From NCBI RefSeq assembly GCF_937616625.2, contig NC_065570.1, positions 6,210,001 to 6,274,000 of the forward strand: a DNA stretch of 64,000 nt. The letters run 5' to 3'. Below are positions 1-10,600 of this stretch, piece after piece. The stretch's first letter is position 1. Each line of letters begins with the position of its first letter. This DNA is from Mercurialis annua. Its lineage: Eukaryota > Streptophyta > Magnoliopsida > Malpighiales > Euphorbiaceae. Both the position numbers and the translations under genes were made by a program. The notes beneath the pieces were generated by a model, which saw nothing but the letters and a program-made list of their open reading frames with translations, did no database searches and was not told the DNA's origin.

Positions 1-240
1 GAGGATTCGTGCAGTAATGGAGATAGGGAAGAGCAAAATCATGGAGATGAGGAGCAGAAATGGCGGAGAAGAATGAAGAAACCGCCAACTGAGAAGGAAA
101 GTGAAAAAACGGTAAAAAAGAAAGAATTTCAAAATAAAAGGTTAGGTTTAATAAGAATGATGGTGTGAAAAGTAAAGATATGGATTGAGCCGTATAAAAG
201 TAAAGTCTAGCCCAAATCCTGTATTTTATATAAAAAGCCC
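1..240 (-). other. Possible 5' end of a gene leaving the left border
   Basis: On the minus strand an ATG at 42-40 opens a frame that stays open to the window edge (14 codons) and starts with a hydrophobic run, as a signal peptide would. A TATA-like TTTATATAAAATA lies at about 236-224 on the same strand, roughly 185 bases upstream. On the plus strand another frame, rich in Glu and Lys, is open from base 1 to a stop near 168 and could be the tail of a gene coming from the left. Either reading is possible and too little is visible to choose. Confidence 0.2.
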
Positions 241-1417
241 TTAAAATTAATTATTCAAGTCTGGACTAAGAAAAACGGGTTTAAGCGTGTCAGGCAGATA
301 TTCAAATTCGTGATCATGTCTAGTGGTATGTGTTTGGCAGATTTCTGCTAAGATTTTGAAATCAATTTCTTTCATAATTGCCAAAAAACTCTCTTTCCCG
401 ATAATGAATTTCGTAAATTTTATCCCATTACATGTCCTTGATTTTTCATTTTATTGTCATTATAACTTCGAATGAAAGATTACTTCGAACCCATTTGAAT
501 TCGAACAATCAAACAAACGACTGCTCGTATGTTTGAGGTCAGTTTTGTTTCGAATAAACGTGAGTTCGTCGATTGGTAGATGATTTTCTCGTGTTGGGTG
601 ACAGAGGATTGCAAAGGACGGCAGCGACAAAGAAGTGAAGACCAGCCGGGAAGAGGAGAAGAAATGAAGAAGATCGATATAAAATGAAAGAAAGGATAAA
701 AACATTTATTTAAAATATAATTTTTAATTTTTTTAAAATTATAGGGTTATTATTAAAATTTGAAAGTAATTAGAAAATAGTAGACACGTAGGATGACAAC
801 AATTCCCAATGCGTAATTTGGCACCTCGTGTGATCAATAATCATCATTATGGAAATGCTCCATTACCACAAAACATTCTCTTATCTACCAAACCTTAATC
901 TAAACCAAATATACACATATTACTATATATTATCTCTCCCTTCATGCCAAAGGCCAACCAACTTATAATTTTAATATAATAACCCAGGCGCATTAGTCAC
1001 CCGTGAACCACGTGCCTCGTCAGTTGTCGGACGTGACTTCTCCGGTCTCCAGGCGCGTGGGTTGGAATTTCTCTTTCAGCGTGGTAGGTATGTAGCACCG
1101 CACTACGGCCTATCACCTAAACATCATCACCTCATAATATGACGTCATTATTGTCTATAAATATTAAATATATAAGTTTGTTCAAATTAATAATTGTTTT
1201 TTAAGTAATCAACAGTGTGATCATGACCGTCCAGAGTTGACGAAATTGAGTTGGACGGCGTGGGATGGTTGCGCTGTCATTATTTCGTAAAAAAATCAAT
1301 GTTTGAGGGTACAGTTTTACGTGATTGGATTATGAAACGCCTGGTGGCGCACTTTCTGATGCTTTCTGCCGCCGTAATTTAACGCATTCTTTTTAACGCA
1401 TTAAATAAATATACGAC
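241..1417. other. Intergenic DNA, no gene seen
   Basis: AT-rich DNA with two less AT-rich islands, about 500-680 and 960-1110. The second carries a G-box type CACGTG near 1009 and several CG-containing words and could be an old promoter remnant. The open frame at 460-705 on the minus strand is low-complexity (Leu/Phe/Ser-rich) and shows no domain, so it is not called. Confidence 0.4.
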
Positions 1418-1575
1418 GGAATAGTTGCGCCACGTCATTCGTACAATAAACTAATAAAACGTTAGCCATTTATAAATGTTTAATGATAAAAAAATAAATA
1501 ATAAAAAATTTCTATCGCAAATGATTATTAGGTTGTTGTAAAAATGACGTGGCACATTCGTTATGTGGGATAAAC
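1418..1575. mobile_element. Short TIR MITE, copy 1 of a three-copy family
   Basis: The left end carries GTTGCGCCACGTCATTCG and the right end the inverted counterpart AATGACGTGGCAC. The inside is AT-rich with TTTAATGATAAAA. Related copies lie at about 41636-42085, split by a hAT MITE, and at about 42650-42840 in reverse order. There is no coding capacity. Borders are approximate. Confidence 0.55.
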
Positions 1576-1890
1576 ACTCTAAAGCATTTCTCATGTACAC
1601 TTTCATAAATTTTACTAAATCAGCAAAATAAATACATACTCATTCCTTATTTTTAGTTGTCATTTTTAACTAAATTGCTAATATTAAAAAAATGTTTTGT
1701 TTTCTTCTAAAAAAGTATTTTTTTTTATCTTAAATTAAAAAATAACATAATTCGATTTTATTAAAAAAATTAATTTTAAAAATAGAATTATTAAATTAAC
1801 TAGTAAAAAATTTAGTTTTATAAGTTGAATTTCATTTAATAAAGTGATCTAATGAGAAGGTTGAATTTGAATTATAATTAGAAAAGTTAT
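1576..1890. other. AT-rich intergenic DNA
   Basis: Nothing recognisable: homopolymer-rich AT sequence between two transposon-like elements. Confidence 0.5.
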
Positions 1891-2804
1891 GGACAAAAAA
1901 TTAATTTATCTTTTAAATTTATATCAAAGTTTTAAAAAAAGTCAAAATCAGTAAATCATGATCACTTCTATTCTAAATTTGTGTAAATCTGATCTCTACC
2001 ACACTCTCACCTCACAAGGTGTGACACATTTTTTGGTATTTGATAGTTTTTCTTGTCATAATAGTATTTAAATAGTAAAAAATTTTAAAATGGTCCTATT
2101 TTTTTAAAATTAACACATAATGATTAAAAGAAATTACTACTTTTAATTTTATATATCAAATGAATATTAACTAAAAATATAGAAGACTTTATTGTATTTT
2201 TTAAATATAGGGGCTTAATTAAAAAATAAAAATTAATTTAACTCAATCCAATCAAACACTCAAACCCAATCAAAACATTTTAATCCAACCATTTTTGTCG
2301 GGGACCATTTTTCTTGCGAGTCACCATCTTCTTGGATGGGATTTCCCGACCTGTTCTCAACTGAGTTGTCCCCTCAGATTTGTTCTTCACGAACAAATAT
2401 GTTTCTGAAGACTATTCTTTATCAAGAACAGTAGCCGGAAAAAAAAATCGGCGGCGGCGGTAGGATGATGGTGGTGGGTGGTCGACGGCGGCAAATGGCG
2501 GTTAGAGATTTGAGTGAGTAGTTTGGTTCTGTTGAATTTGGTTTGGTTAGATTTTTGATTTTTAAATTATTTCATTAAATTTTAAGATTTTAAGAGTATT
2601 ATGGGTGTTATGATTTTTTAGAGTAATTTGATGAGGTTTTAGCTATTGTGGAGGTTTTTTTTTCAATTTTGATAACACGTCAGCAAAAGGGTTTTTTTTT
2701 TTATCCTATTTTGATAAGTTTAGAGTATAAATGATACGGGTTTGCTAATTTTGACCTTTTTAAAATTTTGATACAAGTTCAGGGGATAAATTGATCCTTT
2801 GTTT
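1891..2804. mobile_element. Large TIR element with GC-rich interior (Pack-type candidate)
   Basis: About 75 bases at 1891-1965 reappear, inverted and diverged, at about 2730-2804; shared words include TATCAAA followed by TTTTAAAAA and GTCAAAAT. Between the arms, 2285-2520 is much richer in GC than its surroundings and contains CGGCGGCGGCGG near 2451 and GGTGGTGGGTGGTCGACGG near 2470, like the leader or first exon of a gene. This suggests a non-autonomous DNA transposon that captured host sequence. No transposase frame is visible. Capture is inferred, not shown. Confidence 0.45.
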
Positions 2805-3450
2805 CAAACATTATATAGAAATCCTAAAGTGACAATTATTGATAGACAAAAATATTTACCTAAATCGATAACTAAAAATAAACATAGGAAGTAAATTTAT
2901 TTCACATGGAAATTGATAAATCCGTCGACAAAATCAATCTCCTAAAAGACATGCTTTATCCGTCCTGTAAATATATATATAAAAAAAAAATTAACCTGAA
3001 AATGTGTTAGAAATATCATTAATTTTATCTATTCTTTTATAAATATTTTAAGATAATTCCAAACTTATTTAAAATATGCATATAAATTATCAATATTATC
3101 TTATAATTAGTAATATTTATAAAAATAGTTAAGAGTTTTTTATTAAAAATTTAAATAAAAAAAATTAAAAAATAAATGAAAATAAAAAAAAAAGATTTTG
3201 AGACATCTCTAGAAATATTATTTTATATATATTATTGATGTAATTTTGTTTGTTAAATTCTTTTATATATGGTTGGTTCTGTTTATTTATGATATTATGA
3301 GCTAAAACTATCTATTTTTTTTAACATGAACAAAGAAAAAAAAATTAAATACACGTCATTATGTTATTAAAGTTTTATTAATGCTGTTGTAAAAAGAAAG
3401 GTTTTATTAATGCAATCAATTGGATATAACAATAAAACAATCTCATTCTA
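2805..3450. other. AT-rich intergenic DNA
   Basis: No gene, RNA gene or bordered repeat seen. The sequence is dominated by A/T runs. Confidence 0.5.
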
Positions 3451-3710
3451 CTCCCTCCGTCCCGTTTAAGAAGTCCCATATTCCATTTTGGGATGTCCCA
3501 TTTAAAAAGTCCCATTACTATTTTTAGGATGTTTTTCTATTGAATACCCTATTTTACCCTTATTTTAGTTATCTTAGAGGAGATCTATGGAAAATTCCAC
3601 TATCATTAATAGGGGCAAAACATGAAAAAACATGAAAAGACAAGAATAATTAATGTTTTCTTAATCTGTGTGTAAAGTCAAATGGGACTTTTAAAATGGG
3701 ACAGAGGGAG
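3451..3710. mobile_element. Stowaway-type (Tc1/mariner) MITE
   Basis: The element starts CTCCCTCCGTCCCGTTTAAG and ends with the inverted counterpart TTAAAATGGGACAGAGGGAG, flanked on both sides by the TA target dinucleotide (3449-3450 and 3711-3712). CTCCCTCCGT with TA duplication is the hallmark of plant Stowaway MITEs. Length is 260 bases, without coding sequence. Confidence 0.85.
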
Positions 3711-3712
3711 TA

Positions 3713-4557
3713 AAAATACTATCATTAAAATTGAATTATCTTGGAAGCCGAAATTTTAGGATTGCACTTGAAAGACCTAGTCATTTATGCTGGATATCAC
3801 TGGCAAAAAATCTCCTCATAAAGTCATTTAAAAAATACACATAATTAAATTCTTTCTATTCTTTTTAAAATTTAATATTTTAGGCTCTCAAAAAATCTTA
3901 ACCCTTTAATTTTTTTAATTATATTCTTAGCTTCCATCAGTAGTAAAATGTTAGTCGGTCTTATTTTTATTATTTATTTAATATTTTTTACATTATTATT
4001 TTTTAATTATAATAAACACTGAATTGGCTCTACCTTTTGAAAAAAAAGACTTTAATATTAATGCTAGATTGAAACATTTTAACAATAAAAATATAATTAT
4101 TTGATTATAAATATACTATTTAATTATGTGCATTTCTTCAATTAAGTATTGAAAATTATGTTTTATATTCCTTAATATAAATTAATTATTTATTCTTTTT
4201 CATGTAAATTTATTTTATTTTAATTAAAAATTTGCTTTATTTTTTTAATAGAGAGTAGGAGCGTTTGTGGAATATCATAACAAAACAATTATTTGACTTA
4301 ATTTTTAATTTATTAAGCGATATGGAAATGCATGTTTTTTTATCAAGTTATCTATGAGCAATAATAATACATTTGGCTTATGAGAATTTTTATAGTATTT
4401 AAAATGAAAACTAAATACGTACTCAAACCAAATAATTTAAAATCATACAAAGCACACGTACTTAGTTTTAATTAATAATAGTCATTTTATAGACATATTC
4501 TGAGATCAAATTGCAGCTTATTAGATCAATTAAAACAAAAGTCGGCCAGGGTTATAA
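3713..4557. other. AT-rich intergenic DNA
   Basis: No gene or bordered element recognised. Confidence 0.5.
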
Positions 4558-4565
4558 GTTATACA

Positions 4566-5046
4566 CTAAGAAGCACGGAAACTTCGATGAAGTTGCGTGT
4601 CCCGTTTTGGAAACGTTTCAGAAACCAGAAACTCTCAGAAACTCTCAGAAACTTGTAAGGAAACGTTTCGGGCCGTTTTTGTAAATTAAAAAAATAAAAA
4701 AGTTGTAAAAAACCCAAAAAACTCTCAACAAATTATATTTTGAACCAATTACCCATGATTTTTATTGTTTACGTTATCTACGATATAACTTATTTTCTTC
4801 TTTTTGTCGCATTTAATTGTATTTGATTTATCATATAATAATTGACATAAATGTATAAGTAAAATTTAGAATATATAGCATTTTATAATTTTAATTTTAT
4901 AAATTTATACCTATATTTTTATTATTTACACGTTTCCCCCACGTTTTGTGTCCTTCATTTTAGAAAAATGCCTGTTTCCGCGTTTCCGTTTCGTGTCGTT
5001 TCCGTTTCCCGTTTCCGTTTCCCGTTTCCATTTCCGTGCTACATAG
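4566..5046. mobile_element. hAT-type non-autonomous element, copy 1
   Basis: The termini are inverted copies: CTAAGAAGCACGGAAAC at the left and the complement of CTATGTAGCACGGAAATGG at the right. A perfect 8-bp direct repeat GTTATACA flanks the element (4558-4565 and 5047-5054), the duplication length of hAT transposons. Subterminal tandem words are visible: AAACTCTCAG repeats at the left and alternating TTTCCGTTTCCCG at about 4985-5030. It has no transposase and is 481 bases long. A diverged sister lies at 5645-6063. Confidence 0.8.
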
Positions 5047-5054
5047 GTTATACA

Positions 5055-5499
5055 TTGTGGAATATAGTGTTTTTTTTTTTTGAAAAGTACATGTAGATAG
5101 CGACGGAGGTATGCCCAGACAAGATGCAATGTCTTTTTAAGTTTTCATGATTGTCCAAATAACTTCATATAGTTTATAAGCTTTCATTTAGACCCTTCTT
5201 AAATTGTAACTTCATTAAAAAAAAACTGTGACTATGTATTTGTTTCTGTTATTTTTCAAATTTTCGGACTTTTCACTGATTGTTGACGTGCTAGAAATAA
5301 AATCTCAAGTATGTAATTTTGGTTATTTTTTATAATTATAATTTTGGTTGTTAAATTAAACAAGTGTAAAAAATTGAAAAGGATCCAAAAATATTTTGAA
5401 TTTTATAAATTACTTATGGATAGAGGTTTATTTTTTAGAAGAAAGTGAGCTATCTTATTATTGAATAATATTACAAGTTCATTAACCGGAAAAGGTATA
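5055..5499. other. AT-rich intergenic DNA
   Basis: Nothing recognisable apart from a T-run at about 5071-5081. Confidence 0.4.
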
Positions 5500-6540
5500 C
5501 TTCTGTCAAGAACAATCCCGACCATAAAAAAAACCCCATTTAACAAGGAACTAGGCAACTTGATTATAAGATCGACTGATATGCTGAAAACAAACTTCTA
5601 TATTCTCGCAATTTGCTAAACAATCTTCTACGATAAGCTGCAAGCTAAGAAGCACATAAATTTTGACGAGGTTGAGTGTCCCGTTTCGGAAACGTTTTGG
5701 AAACCGAAAACTCTCAAAAACTCTCGGAAACTCATAAGGAAACGGTTCAGCCGTTTCCGTAAATAAAAAAATCTAAAAAGTTTTCAAAAGTCAATTACCC
5801 ACAATTTTTATTGTTTACTTTATCTATAATAAAACTTATCTTTTTATTTTTATTGAATTTAATTATGTTTGATTTACTTTATCAACTGACATAAATGTAT
5901 AAATAAATTAATTTACATAATATTTTATAATTTCTAATATTGTAAATACATCACTATATTTTTTTATTATTTACACGTTTCCCCCATATTTTATGTCCTT
6001 CATTTTAAAATTTTATTGTTTTCCCGTGTCTATTTTGTGTCATTTCCATTCCATGCTACCCACGCTGCAAGTAATCGGTGGCTTGCAAGTGATTCAAAAA
6101 TCTGTTTACCACGTTTAAGGCACTCATCTCACAAATCAGCTTATTTAATGGAAGAGGCTTTAATAGCTTTAGCCAAAATAAAACCGCTCTAGCTTCCGCA
6201 AACTCTTCATTCAGAAATCCACAAAATCTTCGCTCCACACCGGAGCACAACTCTAGTCTAGTCCCCACATACCTCGCTATAGCAATCGAGATCTTTCTAT
6301 CCATCGAGACTGCTGTGTACGAGTTAATCTTCAGAATCTGTAGATGAGGAGCAGCCCAGGTCAGTGCTATATTTGAAACTTGCTTCTTTTTTATCGTACC
6401 CTACAACGTACCATTCTCCAACGAGGCAAAAATGTGATTGAACAAGAACATACTGGTACTCATTTGTTATCATAGACGATATTAATCTGGATATTCCAAA
6501 TCATCCATAACGTCATAACAAAAACAAGAATATCATCCTT
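5500..6540 (-). pseudogene. Decayed LINE-type RNase H-like fragment, split by a hAT element
   Basis: On the minus strand, from about 6364 down to 6064, the frame reads like the C-terminal RNase H domain of plant LINE polyproteins: a TLKIN-type entry motif (here LKINS), a helix with FAEARAVLFWLK, then ICEMSALNVVNRF. The usual acidic residues are lost: the NTDGA motif reads NSYTA and the E-x-D motif ends in Ser. The homology resumes across the inserted element at 5644-5500 (IVEDCL, then SYNQVA), where a TAG stop replaces the expected His of VAHFLA. Further upstream (about 6540-6430) a WMIWN word resembles the linker before this domain. It is clearly dead. No other LINE part is attached. Confidence 0.6.
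5645..6063. mobile_element. hAT-type non-autonomous element, copy 2
   Basis: It starts CTAAGAAGCACATAAATTTT and ends CCATGCTACCCAC, matching copy 1 at 4566-5046 along its length (shared words include GAGTGTCCCGTTT, ACTCTC repeats and TTTACACGTTTCCCCC). A perfect 8-bp target duplication GCTGCAAG lies at 5637-5644 and 6064-6071. It interrupts the RNase H-like pseudogene. Confidence 0.78.
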
Positions 6541-7130
6541 CTTAGCGATAAAATTAACTCATTAATGAATTTTAAATAAAAATTAACATGAGAAAAATAA
6601 TTTTAAAATTTATTATTTATGTGAAATAGACAAATTTTTACAAAAAAGAAATAGAGTTAGTCAATTAAAAATGGCCCATATCAAATTTTTCCGTTTATAA
6701 CCATATTTTTCAAAATCTTCAATTTTAACCCATTTTCAATGTACATTTTCAATTATAACCAATTATTCAAATTAAAATGGAAAAAAGTTCAAATAAACCT
6801 CTCATATGATTTTATTTTTAAAATTTATTATGATAAAAATGAAAATGCAATAATATAAAGAAATATAAAAAATATATTTAATTTTTTCCACTCTAATTTG
6901 GATAAATGGTTATAATTGAATGTAATAATTAAAAAATAGACTAAAATTGAAGATTTTAAAACTATGGTCATAAACAAAAAAATTAAAAATAAAATAAATA
7001 TTTTTGAGTGATTAACCTAAAAAAGAGTTAAAAACATAAACTATTTTATTAAGAAAAAGAAAGTACAAATAAAATAAAAGAAAAGAAGTAAGTACTAAGA
7101 TTAAAGAAAGGAGAGGCGAGTTAACCGAGT
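6541..7130. mobile_element. Fold-back MITE upstream of the VAL gene
   Basis: An imperfect palindrome spans about 6670-6990. The left arm has TTTATAACCATATTTTTCAA and CTTCAATTTTAACC; the right arm holds the inverted forms (AAAATTGAAGATTTT then ATGGTCATAAA). The middle is AT-rich. The rest of the interval is AT-rich DNA leading into the VAL promoter. Target duplication was not determined. Confidence 0.55.
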
Positions 7131-7611
7131 CTTGAAGTATCATCATAATCATCATCGTGCATGCATTTTTATTTCCCCTACCAAACTCTCTCTCTCTCTT
7201 CCCTCTCCTTTCTCTCTCTATTATTCCTCCCTAACTTATAATATTACTTTGCATGCACATCTTCCCGTTTCCTCTCTCCGGCCACCGGAAACCGCCTCCG
7301 CCATTGACAGCCGCTTGATTTTTCCAACATCAATTAACCTTATCCATAGTGCAAACAATAACAACTTCACATCTAATCTAAAACATGCCGTCTCTGAACA
7401 TTATAAGCATACACAGCAGAGGTAATTAGCAGCTTGCTTTTTCTTATTTCAAGTATTTTTTTGATTTTTTCAGTTCATTATATTGAGTTGACTAATTTCA
7501 GTAGTTTGATTTATTAATTGAAAGATAGTGAATTAATTAGGGATTGTAAGTTTGTAGTGATGATTATTTTTGAAAGTTGAGTTATTATAGAATATTATTG
7601 AGAGATTATCA
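7131..7611 (+). promoter_or_regulatory. VAL gene 5' region with RY motifs and CT-rich leader
   Basis: A CT-rich stretch (7186-7230), common in plant 5' leaders, is followed by a likely leader intron: donor GTAATT near 7422, acceptor TTTCAG near 7500. Two RY elements, CATGCA, occur at 7160-7165 and 7252-7257, and a third in reverse orientation at 7633-7638 just inside the coding region. RY is the motif bound by the B3 domain this gene encodes, so autoregulation is possible but unproven. A short upstream ORF starts at the ATG at 7161. Confidence 0.5.
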
Positions 7612-10600
7612 ATGGAGACGCCGACGACGACGTGCATGAATGCGTCGTGTGGAGCTGCTGCGGCTGCTTCAACGTCGGTAAATACTGATCGGAGAAAAGG
7701 TTGGCGTTTACGATCTGGCGGTTTCGCCAATCTCTGCGATAACTGCGGGTAATTGATATTATTCTTAATGGCTATAATTGTAATGCTTAACTTTACTTTT
7801 ACTTCTTGAGTTTTCTAATTACTTATTTATAGTGTTTACGATTAATGTCAATTTAATTTTTTCATTTTATTTAAGGAATTCATGGCTTGGGTTTTCTATT
7901 TTCACGCTCTTTTAATTGTTTTCTGTTATTCGATTATTTATCGTGCTGTAGTTTTATTTGCGTGCGCCAGTGGTTAGAATCTAATGCTAAATCCACGAAA
8001 TTAAATTTGTGCGACAAAATCAAAGTTAATGCCAGAAATTGTAGAGCTGAACTTAGTATGCAATTAAAGTTGTTTAATTATTCTTTAACTCTTTGTAGTT
8101 TTAGTTATCATTTTCTTTTCTTTTTTTTTTTCACCTGAAATTTTAATGTCATTATGAATACAGAACTGCGTTTGAGCAATCAACATTTTGTGATCTTTTC
8201 CACGCAAAGGAGTCCGGCTGGAGGGAGTGTACTTCTTGCGGGAAGGTATCTCTATCCATTTGTTTATTTTCATTAATTCATCATAAAATTCCCGTAGAAT
8301 AATTAAATACAGAATATAAGCAACTGATTCGTGGTTGAAACCTCGCAGCGTCTGCATTGTGGATGCATTGCTTCCATGTTTCTGCTTGAGCTACTTGATG
8401 GTGGCGGTGTGAACTGTGTAAACTGTACAATGAGTTCGGGGCATAATTCTGTAAGTTCAGATTACTTATCTATACTAGCTTTATATGTACATATAACTAG
8501 AGCTGTCTTGTTTTCTAATAGCTCTCTGTGTACTGATTTGTTCAATGGTTCAAAGTGATCTGAACCATTGTCTCTATTCTTAACTGTCATCAGTATAACT
8601 CTAAAAAGTAACTGAAATTTATATATACAGGTGATAGGAGATGATAAAACTAATGGATGCGGCACGTCGAGAGTTTCAAATGTTAACGAACTACAGTATT
8701 GTGATAACCAACCGGGTTGTGAAAGGAAGCTTCTTCAGTTAAGCAATGTAACTGAGGGTGTTGCCACCAGACATTTACTCCAATTACATAATGAAGAGAC
8801 TAGTGTTTCTTATAGGCAAATGAAACAAGAGGATAATTTACTTCCTGTAGGAGAAATTGGAAGCTCAAGTTTCTCAATCTTTAACCAGGCATCAAATGGA
8901 CTATCTCTAAGTGTCAAACCAGAGATTCTTAAACCAAACATCGCAGCAAAAGACTTGTATGAATCACTAGCACAAACAAACTTGAGTATTGCCCTGGGTT
9001 CCACTTTTGGGAACACAAATCCCTTTCCTGGAAATGTTGTTGATGAAAGGACTAAAAGTAAGGCATCATCTCCACTCCAGCAGGGGCCAAGGTCCCGCCA
9101 TCTGCTACCCAAGCCCCCAAAGTCAGCCCTGGCTGCAGGTCTGGAGGCAAATGATAGCATGGTTTCACAGATACGTGTTGCTAGACCGCCTGCTGAAGGA
9201 CGGGGACGGAATCAGTTGCTTCCGCGTTATTGGCCTAGGATAACAGACCAAGAGTTGCAGCAAATATCTGCAGAGTATGCATACTGCATCATTTACATTT
9301 AATGATCTACTTTATTAGTTTTTAGTTTTTATAACTCTGTTGACATGATAATTGTATATCTTTCAATATGTTATGCTCCAGTTCGAATTCCACTATTGTG
9401 CCACTGTTTGAAAAGGTTCTTAGTGCAAGTGATGCTGGTCGAATTGGTAGATTGGTTCTCCCTAAAGCATGTGCAGAAGTAAGTCTGTACAAGTATTATT
9501 CTAGCATTGGTGATGATATTCAATTAATTTTTTTTTGCTATATGCATATTGAATTGAATCATTCATGCAGGCATATTTTCCTCCTATCTCTCAACCGGAG
9601 GGTCTTCCTCTTAGGATTCAAGATGTCAAGGGGAAAGAATGGGTGTTTCAGTTTCGATTTTGGCCTAATAATAACAGCAGAATGTACGTTTTGGAGGGCG
9701 TAACCCCTTGCATACAGTCCATGCAGTTGCAAGCTGGAGATACCGGTACTTATCAGTCTCACCATATTGAAAATTGTGACTGTGATGGATATTTAGTATA
9801 TAAAATACCTCGTTGCTTATCCTCATCCCCCTCATGAATTTCTTTGTAACCTCTGTATCAATTCTGTTACCTGTGCATTTTCTCCCTCAAACAAGCTTCC
9901 TGTGAGCACTACTATGTTCTGCAAAATACTGCTGTTTTCTGTAACTGTTATATAACATCCCAAGCTTATATTGGAATTTTCAGTTTATTGCTGTTCATCC
10001 CTCGCACACCCTTTCCCCTTACATGTTATCAATTTAATATTAGTGTGTAGTCTGAAATGTCATTAGCTTTGGGAAAATGGAAGCATATTAATGTTTAATC
10101 CTTATTGCAGTAACATTTAGCCGTATGGACCCAGAAGGAAAACTTGTTATGGGATTCAGGAAAGCAGCCAACTCTATGGCAATTCAGGTAAAAGAATGGA
10201 GCCAATTTCTTTGTTAGTAAAACTGATTGTACAATATTGATCTATAAATTATCAAATAAACAGGACATCCAACCATCTGTCGCTCCTAATGGTGCTCATT
10301 CAAGTGAAAATTTCTTTTCGGGTGTTTTTGAGAATCTACCTATAATAAGCGGTTACTCTGGCCTTCTTCAGTCACTGAAGGGATGTAGTGATACACATTT
10401 AAGTGCACTATCCAAACATTTGCATTCATCTAATGGAGATATTAGCTGGCATAAACCTGAGAAACATGAAGAAAGGTCGAGGGAGAATTTGCTAATACCG
10501 TCATTAATGGTTCCAGAAAGAAAGAGAATGCGGAATATTGGGTCTAAAAATAAGAGGCTCTTAATTGATAGTCTAGATGCTTTGGAGCTTACACTGACAT

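Noticed and set aside
460..705. 81-codon minus frame
   Set aside because: Low-complexity Leu/Phe/Ser composition, no domain, no splice or promoter support.
9303..9381. Alternative VAL reading through the fourth exon to a stop
   Set aside because: Open frame continues only into the intron; the splice to 9382 keeps the B3 domain in frame and fits the family.
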